NCBI GenBank assembly: GCA_963169045.1
Contig: CAUJDF010000052.1
Location: 62,001 to 126,000, forward strand
From: Myxococcota bacterium
Lineage (GTDB): Bacteria; Myxococcota_A; Bradymonadia; UBA7976; UBA1532
Length of the DNA stretch: 64,000 bases
Reading direction: 5' to 3'
Shown: positions 1-10,250 of the stretch, piece after piece
How positions within the stretch are numbered: the stretch's first letter is position 1
Layout of the letters: every line of letters begins with the position of its first letter
Notes under the pieces: generated by a model
Seen by the model: the letters and a program-made list of their open reading frames with translations, nothing else
What the model was told of the DNA's origin: nothing
The model's database searches: none
Made by a program: the position numbers and the translations under genes

Positions 1-669
1 CGACTGGCAGATGGCGAACACGCTGGTGCCGAGGCACTGGACGAAGCCGTCGTTGTCGCAGGCCTCGACGAGCGTCTCGCCGCAGGCGCGGAACGGCTCG
101 CCGCTCGACTCGCAGGCCGCGGCGCAGGCGTCCGCGGTGATCCCGCCGGCGCCGCACTCGACGACGCGCGCGCACGTCTCGGCGCAGGGCAGGGGCTCCA
201 CCCGCGGCGGCCGGCACAGCTGCAGCTGGCGGCAGGACTCGACCTCGAGGCAGTCGAACCACACGGCGGGGCGACCAGTGCGCGAGACGCGCTCGCAGCG
301 GCGCATGCACGCCTCGCCGTCGCCGAAGATCTCCCCGAGGCGGTTGCAGCTCTCGTAGCGGCCGCAGGCGTCCTCGCAGGTCTCGATCGGGGTGCCCGGG
401 AACATGTCGGGCAGCAGGCCGAGGTCGGGCGGCGCGGCGTCGCGTGCGTCGCCGTCGCGGTCCACGCGGGCGTCGCCGGGCCCCTCGTCGGGCTCGCCGC
501 CGTCCCGCGGCGTCACGGGACCGCCGTCCTCGCGGGCGGCGTCGCCGATCCCCGGCCCGGCGTCGGGGTCGAGGACGTCGTCGCCGCCGCCGCCCCCCTC
601 GCCGTCGCAGCCCGCCACGAACCACATCGCGAAGGCGGCGAACACGACGCCTCTGCGGATCCTCCACAT
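1..669 (-). CDS. Cys-rich lipoprotein, C-terminus beyond window
   Basis: Reading leftward from ATG at 669 gives 223 codons open to the window edge. The start has a strong GGAGGAG ribosome site. Residues 1-21 form a short lipoprotein signal with a VAGC lipobox (Cys21), so the mature protein should be lipid-anchored in the envelope. Residues 22-75 are a disordered Asp/Gly/Pro linker. From about residue 80 onward come repeated Cys-rich units of about 45 residues with pairs spaced CxxxC (e.g. CEDAC, CMRRC, CAETC), probably disulfide-bonded. No enzyme motif is visible. It lies 68 bases downstream of thiI in the same direction, but an intrinsic terminator sits between them. Function unknown; the family resembles other Cys-repeat lipoproteins of Myxococcota-like genomes. 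Confidence 0.8.
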   Translation of the reverse strand, partial: MWRIRRGVVFAAFAMWFVAGCDGEGGGGGDDVLDPDAGPGIGDAAREDGGPVTPRDGGEPDEGPGDARVDRDGDARDAAPPDLGLLPDMFPGTPIETCEDACGRYESCNRLGEIFGDGEACMRRCERVSRTGRPAVWFDCLEVESCRQLQLCRPPRVEPLPCAETCARVVECGAGGITADACAAACESSGEPFRACGETLVEACDNDGFVQCLGTSVFAICQS

Positions 670-690
670 GTCCCGACTCCTCCCCCGAGG

Positions 691-708
691 AAAAAAGCAG
701 CCTTGCTT
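691..708 (-). terminator. Rho-independent terminator after thiI
   Basis: Read on the minus strand, a 5-bp stem (AAGCA/TGCTT) with a 4-base loop is followed by a run of T residues (the A-run at 691-696 on the plus strand). It lies about 30 bases past the thiI stop and just before the downstream lipoprotein ribosome site. The stem is short, so termination may be partial. Confidence 0.6.
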
Positions 709-737
709 AACCTAAGGGAAGGCGGTCGTCCATTGCT

Positions 738-1922
738 CTACAGACGCGTCGACGTGACCCCGGCGAGCGCGGCGCGGACGAGGTGGTCGACGTCGAGCTT
801 CGCCTCCTCGTGCTCGAGGGCGCGGACGGGCGCGCGGATGGCGGGATGCTTGGGCACGAACAGCGTGCAGCAGTCGTCGAACGGCCGGATCGACAGCTCG
901 AACGTGCCGATGCGCCGCGCGATGGCGATGGTCTCGAGCTTGTCGTAGGTGAGCAGCGGTCGCATCGTGAGCAGGCCCGTCAGGTTGTCGACGAGCGTCA
1001 GGTTCTCGAGGGTCTGGCTGGCGACCTGGCCCAGGTTCTCGCCGGTGCAGAGCGCCGCGGAGCCGAGCTGCGCCGCCAGCGCGCCGGCGATGCGGTACAT
1101 GAAGCGGCGGTAGAGAAGCACCGTCAGCCGCGGATCGCAGCGCTTGCGGATCTCGGTCTGCACCGCGGTGAAGGGCACGACGTGCAGCAAGAGCCCGCCC
1201 TGCCGCGGCGCCAGGGTGCGCGCGAGATCCTCGACCTTTTCGCGGCTGGCCTCGCCGATGAAGGGCGGCGAGTGGAAGTAGACGGCGTCGAGCGCGCAGC
1301 CGCGCTTCTGCGCGAGGTAGCCGGCCACCGGCGAGTCGATGCCGCCGGACAGCAGCAGCAACACGCGCCCGGTCGTGCCGACCGGCAGGCCGCCGACGGC
1401 CGGGAGGGTGCGCACCCAGAGGTACGTGCCCTCCTCGGCGACCTCGATGCCGAGGCGGTGGTTCGGGCGCTTCAGGTCGACGCGCAGGCCGAGATCGCCG
1501 GCCACGGCGCCGCCGACGTGGGCGTTGAGCGCCGGCGAGGTCAGCGGGAATGATTTGAGCGAGCGGCGCGCGTCGGCGGCGAAGGTGCCGGTGGCGCCGG
1601 CGAGCTCGACCGCCGCCAGCCGGCGCGCCTCGGTCGTGATCGTCTCGAGGTCCGACGGCACGCGGCGCACCGGGCTGACGCTGCTGACCCCCGGCGTGTC
1701 GGCGACGACGGCCAGCGCCGCCTCGAGGCCCTCGGGGGAGGGGAGCACGGCGAAGTAGCGGGCATAGTGGCCCTGCAGCTTCGCGCCGGGCACGGCCGCG
1801 GCGAGCGAGGCCCGCAGGTTGCGGCGCAGCTTGTCGAGGAACTCGCCGCGGTTGCGGCCCTTGAGCCACACCTCGCCGATGCGGATCAGCAACATCGTGT
1901 AGTCGGCGCGCGGGGGCGTCAC
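738..1922 (-). CDS. thiI: tRNA 4-thiouridine synthase ThiI
   Basis: ThiI adenylates uridine 8 of tRNA and inserts sulfur from a persulfide carrier; it can also serve thiamine thiazole synthesis. The protein has an N-terminal ferredoxin-like/THUMP region (to about residue 170), then the PP-loop motif SGGIDSP near residue 192. A CC pair lies in PFDDCCTLF near the end. At 394 residues it ends soon after that pair, so it lacks the C-terminal rhodanese domain of the E. coli enzyme, like the Bacillus type. I chose GTG at 1922 because it overlaps the cysteine desulfurase stop as GTGA and has GGAGG nine bases upstream; ATG at 1895 has no ribosome site. Coupling to the desulfurase suggests direct sulfur delivery. 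Confidence 0.93.
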   Translation of the reverse strand: MTPPRADYTMLLIRIGEVWLKGRNRGEFLDKLRRNLRASLAAAVPGAKLQGHYARYFAVLPSPEGLEAALAVVADTPGVSSVSPVRRVPSDLETITTEARRLAAVELAGATGTFAADARRSLKSFPLTSPALNAHVGGAVAGDLGLRVDLKRPNHRLGIEVAEEGTYLWVRTLPAVGGLPVGTTGRVLLLLSGGIDSPVAGYLAQKRGCALDAVYFHSPPFIGEASREKVEDLARTLAPRQGGLLLHVVPFTAVQTEIRKRCDPRLTVLLYRRFMYRIAGALAAQLGSAALCTGENLGQVASQTLENLTLVDNLTGLLTMRPLLTYDKLETIAIARRIGTFELSIRPFDDCCTLFVPKHPAIRAPVRALEHEEAKLDVDHLVRAALAGVTSTRL

Positions 1923-3058
1923 GGGCGGGTGCCTCCATAGACATCGCGGAGGGTGGAAACGGCCGCGCCGAAGCGGCGCGCAGCCTCGTCGACCTCGGCC
2001 TCGGTGGTGGCGCGGCCGACGCTCAGGCGGATGTAGGCGCCGTCCTCGGCGCGGCGGCCGATGGCGCGCAGCACGCGGCTGAACGGCGCCTTCGCACCGC
2101 ACGCGCTGCCGGTCGAGACGTACACGCCGGCGGCGGCCAGCGCGTTGAGCAGCGGCTCGCCGGGCACGCCCGGCACGCACACGTGCAGGTTGTGCGGCAG
2201 GCGTTCCGGGCCGGGCGGGGCGCCGGTGAGCGTGAGGCCGGCGACCTGCGCCTGCAGCGCCGCCCAGAGTCGGTCGCGGCGCGCGGCGAGCGGCGCGCGA
2301 GGCAGGGTGGCCGCCCGCGCGAACGCCCAGATGAGCGGCACCGGCTGCGTCCCGCCGCGCAGGCCGTGCTCCTGCCCGCCGCCCTTGAACGTCGGCGCGA
2401 GCGCCTGCGGCGTGCGCACCCAGAGCGCGCCGACGCCCTTGGGTCCCTCGAGCTTGTGGGCCGTCACCGCGACGAAGTCCGCGTCGAGTGCGCGCACGTC
2501 GACCGGCACCTTGCCGAACGCCTGCACCGCGTCGACGACGAGGCGGGCGCGCGGGGCGCGGTCGCGGACGACGCGCGCCAGGGTGGGGACGTCGTTGACG
2601 GTGCCGATCTCGTTGTTGGCGAGCATCACCGCGACGAGGCGCGTGTCCGCGCGCACGCAGGCGGCGAGCGCCTCGGGCGTCACGCGGCCCTGCGCGTCCA
2701 CCGGGACCTCGTCCACGGTCCAGCCGCGCCGCTCGCGCAGGCCGTCGGCGGCGTTGCGGACCGCGGAGTGCTCGACCGCCGAGACGGCCACGCGCGCCGG
2801 CTTCTCGCCGCCGCCCCCGAGCATCGCCATGCCGAGCGACTCGGTGCCGCCCGACGTGAACACGACGCTCTCGGGCCGGGCGCCGAGCGCGCCCGCCAGC
2901 GCCTCGCGCGCCTCTTCGAGCGCCCGAGCCGCCGCGCGCCCGACCGGATGCATCGACGACGGGTTGCCGAACAGCGCGCGCTGCCGCTCCGCCAGACCGT
3001 CGGCCACCGCGGGGGCGAGCGGCGTGGTCGCGGCGTGATCCAGATAGATGGCGTCCAT
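1919..3058 (-). CDS. Cysteine desulfurase (NifS/IscS family)
   Basis: A PLP-dependent enzyme of 379 residues that takes sulfur from cysteine as an enzyme persulfide. It begins MDAIYLDHAATTP, typical of the family. The PLP lysine is likely Lys202 in AHKLEGPKG, and the persulfide Cys is likely Cys320 in TGSACGAK. Length matches IscS/NifS. The stop overlaps the thiI start by GTGA, so the pair is translationally coupled. No iscU, iscA or suf gene is next to it. The pairing suggests a dedicated sulfur donor for tRNA thiolation, as in the Bacillus NifZ-ThiI pair, rather than general Fe-S assembly. An upstream in-frame GTG/ATG extension to 3109 was not used because homology begins at 3058. Confidence 0.92.
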   Translation of the reverse strand: MDAIYLDHAATTPLAPAVADGLAERQRALFGNPSSMHPVGRAAARALEEAREALAGALGARPESVVFTSGGTESLGMAMLGGGGEKPARVAVSAVEHSAVRNAADGLRERRGWTVDEVPVDAQGRVTPEALAACVRADTRLVAVMLANNEIGTVNDVPTLARVVRDRAPRARLVVDAVQAFGKVPVDVRALDADFVAVTAHKLEGPKGVGALWVRTPQALAPTFKGGGQEHGLRGGTQPVPLIWAFARAATLPRAPLAARRDRLWAALQAQVAGLTLTGAPPGPERLPHNLHVCVPGVPGEPLLNALAAAGVYVSTGSACGAKAPFSRVLRAIGRRAEDGAYIRLSVGRATTEAEVDEAARRFGAAVSTLRDVYGGTRP

Positions 3059-3065
3059 GGGGGCT

Positions 3066-3099
3066 GGAACGTATACGCCCGGCCCGAACGTTCCGGCAA
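3066..3099 (-). promoter_or_regulatory. Promoter with inverted repeat upstream of cysteine desulfurase
   Basis: On the minus strand, TTGCCG (3094-3099) and TATACG (3070-3075) are 18 bases apart and lie just before the desulfurase start. The inverted repeat GGAACG / CGTTCC (3066-3071 and 3089-3094) brackets the spacer and overlaps both boxes, and GAACGTTC (3086-3093) is itself a palindrome. This is the layout of a repressor site, but no regulator is identified. Confidence 0.4.
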
Positions 3100-3231
3100 G
3101 CCACGCCACGCTCGTCCGCCGCGCCCCGTGCTCGAACCCGGCCGAGCGCGCGCCCGGGGCTTCGCCTTGTGCTTGCGACGTCCAGGCCGCCGAGGCATCT
3201 AGTACCGCGAGATTCCGTGGGGGCGACGACG

Positions 3232-4257
3232 ATGGAGTACCGGTCCCTGGGCCGAACGGGCGTACAGGTTTCGACGATCTGCCTCGGCGCGATGACCTTC
3301 GGGGAGGCCGCCGAGGGCCAGATGATGCACGGCATCGGCGCCAGCGAGGACGAGAGCTGGCGCATGATGGACGCCGCGCTCGACGCCGGCGTGAACTTCG
3401 TCGACACCGCCGACGTGTACGGGCAGGACGGCCTCAGCGAGCGCGTCATCGGCGGCTGGTTCGCCGACCGCGGCCACCGCGACCGGGTGGTGCTCGCCAC
3501 GAAGTGCCGCTTCCGCATGGCCGATGGCCCGCTCGGCACCGGCGCCAGTCGGCGGCGCATCGTGCAGGCCTGCGAGGACAGCCTGAAGCGGCTGCGGACC
3601 GACTACATCGACCTCTATCAGATCCACATGCAGGACGCGCGGACCCCCGAGGCCGAGGTCGTGCGGGCGCTCGACGACCTGCAGCGCCAGGGCAAGATCC
3701 TTTACTACGGCGCGTCCAACTACGCCGCCTGTCGCCTGGTCGAAGCCGACTGGATCAGCGACAAGCGCGGCTTCACCGGCTTCGCGACGCTGCAGGCGCA
3801 GTACAGCCTGATCGAGCGCAGCCTGGAGCGCGAGCACCTCCCGTACATGAAGCGGCACGGCATCGGGCTGCTGCCGTGGTCGCCGCTGGCGGGCGGCCTG
3901 CTCAGCGGCAAGTACCGGCGGGGACAACAGCCGCCGCCGGGCACGCGCCTCGACAAGTGGAAGGAGCGCCTCGCCGCCCTCGACGTCGATCGCAACTGGC
4001 GGATCATCGAGGCGGTCGTGCACGCCGCCGAGGCGCTCGGCACGACGCCGACGGCGGTGGCGCTGGCCTGGCTGCTGACGCGCCCGACCGTCAGTTCGGT
4101 GATCATCGGCGCGCGCAGCGTCGAGCAGCTCGAGGACAACCTGAAGGGCGCGGACCTGCAGCTCCCGCCCGATCTCTCGCGCCGGCTCGACGAGGCGAGC
4201 GTTTTCGACGTGGGCTACCCCTATGACTTCATCCGTCGGGTCGACGGGACCTGGTGA
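3232..4257 (+). CDS. Aldo/keto reductase
   Basis: A 341-residue NAD(P)H-dependent oxidoreductase of the aldo/keto reductase superfamily. It opens MEYRSLGRTGVQVS, the usual start of the YajO/PdxI-like group. The catalytic tetrad is visible: Asp and Tyr in DTADVYG, Lys in VLATKCRF, His in YQIHMQD. The nucleotide-binding region near the C-terminus contains SSVIIGARSVEQL. The substrate cannot be told from sequence. It is divergent from the cysteine desulfurase, and its last 35 bases overlap the hemW start, so the two may be cotranscribed. ATG at 3232 was chosen over 3169 because the family starts there. Confidence 0.9.
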   Translation: MEYRSLGRTGVQVSTICLGAMTFGEAAEGQMMHGIGASEDESWRMMDAALDAGVNFVDTADVYGQDGLSERVIGGWFADRGHRDRVVLATKCRFRMADGPLGTGASRRRIVQACEDSLKRLRTDYIDLYQIHMQDARTPEAEVVRALDDLQRQGKILYYGASNYAACRLVEADWISDKRGFTGFATLQAQYSLIERSLEREHLPYMKRHGIGLLPWSPLAGGLLSGKYRRGQQPPPGTRLDKWKERLAALDVDRNWRIIEAVVHAAEALGTTPTAVALAWLLTRPTVSSVIIGARSVEQLEDNLKGADLQLPPDLSRRLDEASVFDVGYPYDFIRRVDGTW

Positions 4258-5386
4258 CGCCCTCGGCGTCTACGTCCACTTCCCGTTCTGCCACCAGCGC
4301 TGCCCCTACTGCGACTTCAACGTCCTCGCCACAGCGGAGGTCCCGCACGCGCTCTACCGCGACGCCGTCCTCGCCGAGCTCGCCGCGCGCGCGCCCGACT
4401 TCTCCGGCCGCGCGCCCGCCGTCAGCTTGTACTTCGGCGGCGGCACGCCTGGCCTCTGGGAGGCGGCCTGCGTCGCGGCGGTCGTCGACGCGGTGGCGGC
4501 GCGCCTCGGACTGACCGCGGGCGCCGAGGTCACGCTCGAGTGCAACCCCGGCGAGATCACGCCCGATCGCCTGCGCGCCTACCGGTCGGCGGGCGTGAAC
4601 CGCGTCAGCCTCGGGACGCAGTCGTTCGACGACACGACGTTGCGGCGCCTCGGCCGCCGGCAGTCCGCCGCCGACAACCGCGTCGCCGTCGACGCCGTCC
4701 GCGCCGCCGGCTTCGACGACCTCAGCCTCGATCTGATCCAGGGCGTCGCCGGGCAGTCCGTCGACGACGCGCTCGCCGACGTGGCCGCCGCCGTCGCGCT
4801 CGATCCCACGCACGTGTCGACCTACCAGCTCACCATCGCCCCGGCGACGCCCTTCGGGGCGCGCGCCGCCCGCGGGGAGGTGCTGACCGCGCCCGAGGAC
4901 GACCAGGTCGCGATCTACGAGGGCACGCGGGCCGCCCTGGCCGCGGCAGGCATCGTGCCCTACGAGGTCAGCAACGCCGCCCGCCCGGGGCGCGAGGCTG
5001 TCCACAACTCGATCTACTGGACGTTCGGCGAGTACCTGGCGCTCGGCGCCGGCGCCAACGGCTTCCGCAAGCTCGGAACCCAGGGCGAACGTTGGGAGAA
5101 CGAGCGCCACGCCATGCGTTACATGGACGCCGCGCTCGCCGGCGCGCCCCGCGAGATGTTCCGCGAGCGCCTCGATCCCGAGACGCTGCTCGAGGAGCGC
5201 CTCATGACCGGGCTGCGCCTCGACCGCGGCCTGCCCGTCGACGCCGCGCTCGAGGCCCGCTACGGCCGGAACGCCCGGCGGGCGGCGGACCGCGGCCTCC
5301 TCGCCGTCGAGCCCGGTCTGTGGCGCGTCACCGACGCGGGGAGACTGCTGCTCAATCGCGTCATCCTCGATTTGACCGACGGCTAA
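4223..5386 (+). CDS. hemW: Radical SAM protein HemW
   Basis: A radical SAM protein of 387 residues with the cluster motif CHQRCPYC (Cys23, Cys27, Cys30) followed by DFNV. That CxxxCPYCDF form marks HemW, the heme chaperone formerly annotated as coproporphyrinogen oxidase, rather than true HemN. YFGGGTP and the SAM-binding ECNPGE region are also present. ATG at 4223 is the only good start in frame and overlaps the aldo/keto reductase by 35 bases. It lies directly upstream of hrcA-grpE-dnaK-dnaJ, a gene order also found in Firmicutes and several deltaproteobacteria. Confidence 0.92.
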   Translation: MTSSVGSTGPGDALGVYVHFPFCHQRCPYCDFNVLATAEVPHALYRDAVLAELAARAPDFSGRAPAVSLYFGGGTPGLWEAACVAAVVDAVAARLGLTAGAEVTLECNPGEITPDRLRAYRSAGVNRVSLGTQSFDDTTLRRLGRRQSAADNRVAVDAVRAAGFDDLSLDLIQGVAGQSVDDALADVAAAVALDPTHVSTYQLTIAPATPFGARAARGEVLTAPEDDQVAIYEGTRAALAAAGIVPYEVSNAARPGREAVHNSIYWTFGEYLALGAGANGFRKLGTQGERWENERHAMRYMDAALAGAPREMFRERLDPETLLEERLMTGLRLDRGLPVDAALEARYGRNARRAADRGLLAVEPGLWRVTDAGRLLLNRVILDLTDG

Positions 5387-5415
5387 ATGCCCGGAATCAC
5401 GGCGGGTTCCGCCGC

Positions 5416-5445
5416 TTGACACCGGCGCGCCGGCGCGCATATGTT
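5416..5445 (+). promoter_or_regulatory. Heat-shock operon promoter with palindromic spacer
   Basis: TTGACA (5416-5421) and TATGTT (5440-5445) are 18 bases apart, a good housekeeping-type promoter. The spacer contains a perfect 14-base palindrome, GCGCGCCGGCGCGC (5425-5438). No CIRCE element (TTAGCACTC-N9-GAGTGCTAA), the normal HrcA operator, is seen anywhere between 5387 and the hrcA start. Transcription from this promoter would begin almost at the hrcA ATG. Confidence 0.55.
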
Positions 5446-5453
5446 GCGAAGTC

Positions 5454-6536
5454 ATGCGCAGGAGAGTGCCGAGGGTTCGCGGTCGCGGTCGTCGTGACGC
5501 GTCCGTGCCGGGGCTGAGCGTCCGCGCGGCGGCGGTGCTGCGCGCGGTCGTCGGCCTGCACCAGCGCACGGGCGAGCCGGTGGGCTCCGCGGCGGCGCTC
5601 GAGAAGAGCGGCCTCGAGGTGAGCCCGGCCACGGTGCGGACCATCATGGCCGAGCTCGACGGGGCCGGCCTGCTCGAGCAGACGCACACCTCCTCGGGGC
5701 GGGTGCCCACCGAGCACGGCCTGCGCGTCTACGTCGACCACCTGCTGGGGCCGACGCGGCTGCCCGACGCGGTGCGCGCGCTGATCGACGCCACGCTGGC
5801 CGGCGCGCCCGAGGGACCCGACGCGCTCGTGGCCACCGCCTCGCGCCACCTCGCCATCGCGCACACGCTCACCGCGCTCGGCCGCCGTCCGCGCCTCGAC
5901 ACCGTCGAGCTGCGCCGCCTCGAGCTGGTCCCCATCGAGGCCGGCCGCCTGCTGGCGGTGGCCGTGCTCGCCGACGGCGGCCTGCGCAACCGCGTCGTCC
6001 GCCTCGAGCGGCCGACGGCGGCCTCCGAGCTGCGGCGCGCGCAGAACCTCTTCAACGAGCGCTTCGCCGGCCTGACGCTGGCCGACGCCCGCGCCCGCCT
6101 GCGCGCCCAGCTTTCGGCCACCTCGCCCGCCGACGCCGACGCGCTGCGCCTCGCCGAGCGCGCGCTCCCCGAAGAGGAGTCCGCCGACGAGGCGGTCATC
6201 GTCGAGGGCCGCGCCCACTTCCTCGGGCCGAGCGGCGATCCGGAGCGCGCCACGGCCATCCTGCGCGCGCTCGAAGACAAGCGCCGCCTGCTCGACCTGC
6301 TCGACCGCATCGACGCCGCCGACGGCCCGCGCGTGCTCATCGGCGGCGAGACGGCCATCGAGGGCCTGCGCGGCTGCACGGTGGTCGGCGCCGCCTACGG
6401 CGTCGGCGGGCGTCGCCTCGGCACCGTCGCCGTCGTCGGTCCGGCGCGCCTCAACTATTCGCGCATCGTGCCGCTGGTCGGGTACACAGCCGAGACGATC
6501 AGCGGTATCCTCCACGCCTCCGGAGCGGCGGCCTGA
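5454..6536 (+). CDS. hrcA: Heat-inducible transcription repressor HrcA
   Basis: HrcA represses chaperone operons and is released on heat stress when chaperones are titrated. The winged helix is clear: LRAVVGLHQRTGEPVGSAAL-like start, SPATVRTIMAELDGAGLLEQ-like recognition region, then HTSSGRVPTEHGLR. The rest is the GAF-like dimer and insertion domain, ending in YSRIVPLVGYTAETIS. Length (360 residues) is normal. The N-terminus has about 20 extra Arg-rich residues before LSVRAAAVL, so the real start may be GTG at 5505. It is the first gene of the block with grpE 37 bases downstream. Confidence 0.93.
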   Translation: MRRRVPRVRGRGRRDASVPGLSVRAAAVLRAVVGLHQRTGEPVGSAAALEKSGLEVSPATVRTIMAELDGAGLLEQTHTSSGRVPTEHGLRVYVDHLLGPTRLPDAVRALIDATLAGAPEGPDALVATASRHLAIAHTLTALGRRPRLDTVELRRLELVPIEAGRLLAVAVLADGGLRNRVVRLERPTAASELRRAQNLFNERFAGLTLADARARLRAQLSATSPADADALRLAERALPEEESADEAVIVEGRAHFLGPSGDPERATAILRALEDKRRLLDLLDRIDAADGPRVLIGGETAIEGLRGCTVVGAAYGVGGRRLGTVAVVGPARLNYSRIVPLVGYTAETISGILHASGAAA

Positions 6537-6573
6537 CCGGGTCGCCGCCCCTTGCGGCTTCGACGGAGTTTCC

Positions 6574-7194
6574 ATGTCCCGCGATCAGAACAAGGGCGCC
6601 GGCGAGGGCGCCGACGCGCTGAAGGCCGCCATGGAGGCCGCTGCCGCCGCGCTCGACGAGAACGGCCGGGTGCGCGCCGAGTCCGAGCCGCCGCCCGCCG
6701 AGGAGCCGGCCGCGCCGGCTTCCGACGCCGAGCGCGAGGCCGCCACCAAGGAGCTCGACGAGTGGAAGAGCCGCGCCTACCGCGTGGCCGCCGACCTCGA
6801 GAACGCACGCAAGCGCTTCGCCCGCGAGCGTGAAGAACAGAAGAAGTTCGCGATCGAAGGCATCCTGAAAGACCTGCTGCCCGTCGCCGACAACCTCCAG
6901 CGCGCCGTCAGCCACGCTGCCGACGCCGAAAGCCCGCTGGGGCAGGGCGTGCAGATGGTGCTCAAGCAGCTGCTCGGCACCCTCGAGCGCCACGGGGCGA
7001 AGCCCTTCGATCCCAAGGGCCAGCCCTTCGATCCGACCTTCCATGAAGCCATGACGCAGATCCCACGCGACGACGTCGAGCCCGGGACGGTGGTCGAGGT
7101 CTTCCAGCAGGGATGGATGCTCCACGAGCGTCTCGTCCGCCCCGCCATGGTCATCGTTTCGCGCGGCGCCGACGGCGACGGCGCGCAGGCCTGA
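6574..7194 (+). CDS. grpE: GrpE nucleotide exchange factor
   Basis: GrpE releases ADP from DnaK. The 206-residue protein has an acidic, Ala/Glu-rich N-terminus, then a long helix beginning [20 protein letters not shown] and the beta-rich head ending with [25 protein letters not shown] lies just before the ATG. It follows hrcA by 37 bases and precedes dnaK by 76 bases, consistent with one heat-shock operon. Confidence 0.95.
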   Translation: MSRDQNKGAGEGADALKAAMEAAAAALDENGRVRAESEPPPAEEPAAPASDAEREAATKELDEWKSRAYRVAADLENARKRFAREREEQKKFAIEGILKDLLPVADNLQRAVSHAADAESPLGQGVQMVLKQLLGTLERHGAKPFDPKGQPFDPTFHEAMTQIPRDDVEPGTVVEVFQQGWMLHERLVRPAMVIVSRGADGDGAQA

Positions 7195-7270
7195 CACCTT
7201 CGGGTACGTCAGGAAAGTTCGACTTCCACGGAATTCCCTGGAATCATCGGGCCCCGGGGGACGCGTAGCG

Positions 7271-9103
<1,833 letters not shown>

Positions 9104-9111
9104 GCCGTCCC

Positions 9112-10230
9112 TTGCAGGCGGACTACTACGAGGTCCTCGGCGTCTCGCGCGACGCCCGGCCCGACGACCTGAAGAAGGCGTTCCGCAAGCTCGCGATCCA
9201 GTTCCACCCCGACAAGAACCCCGGCGACGCCAGCGCCGAGGAGAAGTTCAAGCAGGTCAACGAGGCGTACGCGGTGCTGTCCGATCCGGACAAGCGCGCG
9301 CACTACGACCGCTTCGGGCACGCGCAGGCGCCGCCCGTCGGGCCGGGGCCGGGTGGCGTCTACGTCAACCCGGAGGACCTGCAGGACGTCTTCGGCGACC
9401 TGTTCGACGAGCTGTTCGGGTCGTGGTTCCGACGTGGCGGCACGCACCATGGGCGCGACATCCACACGACGGTGTCGCTGACGCTCGAGCAGGTGGCGGG
9501 CGGCGTCGAGGCGCCGGTGCGGGTGCGGCGGCCGCGGACGTGCCCGGCCTGCGCCGGGAGCGGCGCGCGCCCCGGCACGAAGCCGGAGCGTTGCGCGACG
9601 TGCGACGGCCTCGGCCAGGTGCGGGTGCGGCGCGGCTTCCTCTCGCTCGTGCAGCCGTGCCCGCACTGCTTCGGCCGCGGCACGGTGGTGCGCGACGCCG
9701 ATCCGCGGTGCCGCGGCACCGGCCTCGTCGAGGAAGAGGCCACGCTCACCATCCGGGTGCCCGCCGGGGTCGACTCCGGTCAGAAGCTCCGCCTCGAGGG
9801 GGAGGGCGAGCCGGGCCGCCAGGGCGGCATGAACGGCGACCTCTACGTCGAGGTGCGGGTCGAGAAGCACCCGTTCTTCGAGCGCGACGGCAGCGACCTG
9901 GTGTGCGAGGTGCCGATCTCGTTCCCCCAGGCGGCGCTCGGCGCGCAGCTCGAGGTGCCCACCCTCGACGGCCGGGCCAAGGTGAAGGTGCCGCCGGGCA
10001 CGCAGTCGGGCACCGTGATGCGCCTGCGCGGCAAGGGCCTGCCCGGGCTGCGCGCCGGCGCGCGCGGCGACCAGCTCGTGCGCCTGCAGATCGAGACGCC
10101 CACCGAGCTCACCGCGAAGCAGCGCGAGCTGCTCGAGGCGTTCGAGCGCGAGAGCGACGGCCACGAAGCCGGCGGCGCGCACCCGCAGCGCAAGTCCTTC
10201 CTCGACAAGCTGCGCGACTTCTTCGACTGA
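9112..10230 (+). CDS. dnaJ: DnaJ co-chaperone with one degenerate zinc motif
   Basis: DnaJ delivers clients to DnaK and stimulates its ATPase. The J domain has HPD at residues 32-34. The G/F region is short. Three zinc motifs are intact: CPACAGSG (Cys144/147), CATCDGLG (161/164) and CPHCFGRG (183/186). The fourth is reduced to PRCRGTG with a single Cys200, where the family has CxxCxGxG. In known DnaJ proteins motifs 1 and 4 make one zinc site, so that site may be weak or lost. The client-binding C-terminal domains are complete. The start is TTG at 9112, 8 bases after dnaK. Confidence 0.94.
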   Translation: MQADYYEVLGVSRDARPDDLKKAFRKLAIQFHPDKNPGDASAEEKFKQVNEAYAVLSDPDKRAHYDRFGHAQAPPVGPGPGGVYVNPEDLQDVFGDLFDELFGSWFRRGGTHHGRDIHTTVSLTLEQVAGGVEAPVRVRRPRTCPACAGSGARPGTKPERCATCDGLGQVRVRRGFLSLVQPCPHCFGRGTVVRDADPRCRGTGLVEEEATLTIRVPAGVDSGQKLRLEGEGEPGRQGGMNGDLYVEVRVEKHPFFERDGSDLVCEVPISFPQAALGAQLEVPTLDGRAKVKVPPGTQSGTVMRLRGKGLPGLRAGARGDQLVRLQIETPTELTAKQRELLEAFERESDGHEAGGAHPQRKSFLDKLRDFFD

Positions 10231-10244
10231 CGCCCGCGGGCGTC
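10229..10244. terminator. Palindrome between convergent dnaJ and moxR-like genes
   Basis: A perfect 16-base palindrome, GACGCCCGCGGGCGTC, begins at the dnaJ stop and lies 6 bases before the end of the convergent MoxR gene. It can form a strong hairpin in either transcript. There is no T-run, so its termination role is a guess. Confidence 0.4.
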
Positions 10245-10250
10245 GGGGCG

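Noticed and set aside
738-3560. A single 940-codon protein covering thiI and the desulfurase region
   Set aside because: The upstream part is out of frame with the desulfurase and is shadow text; homology begins at the thiI start.
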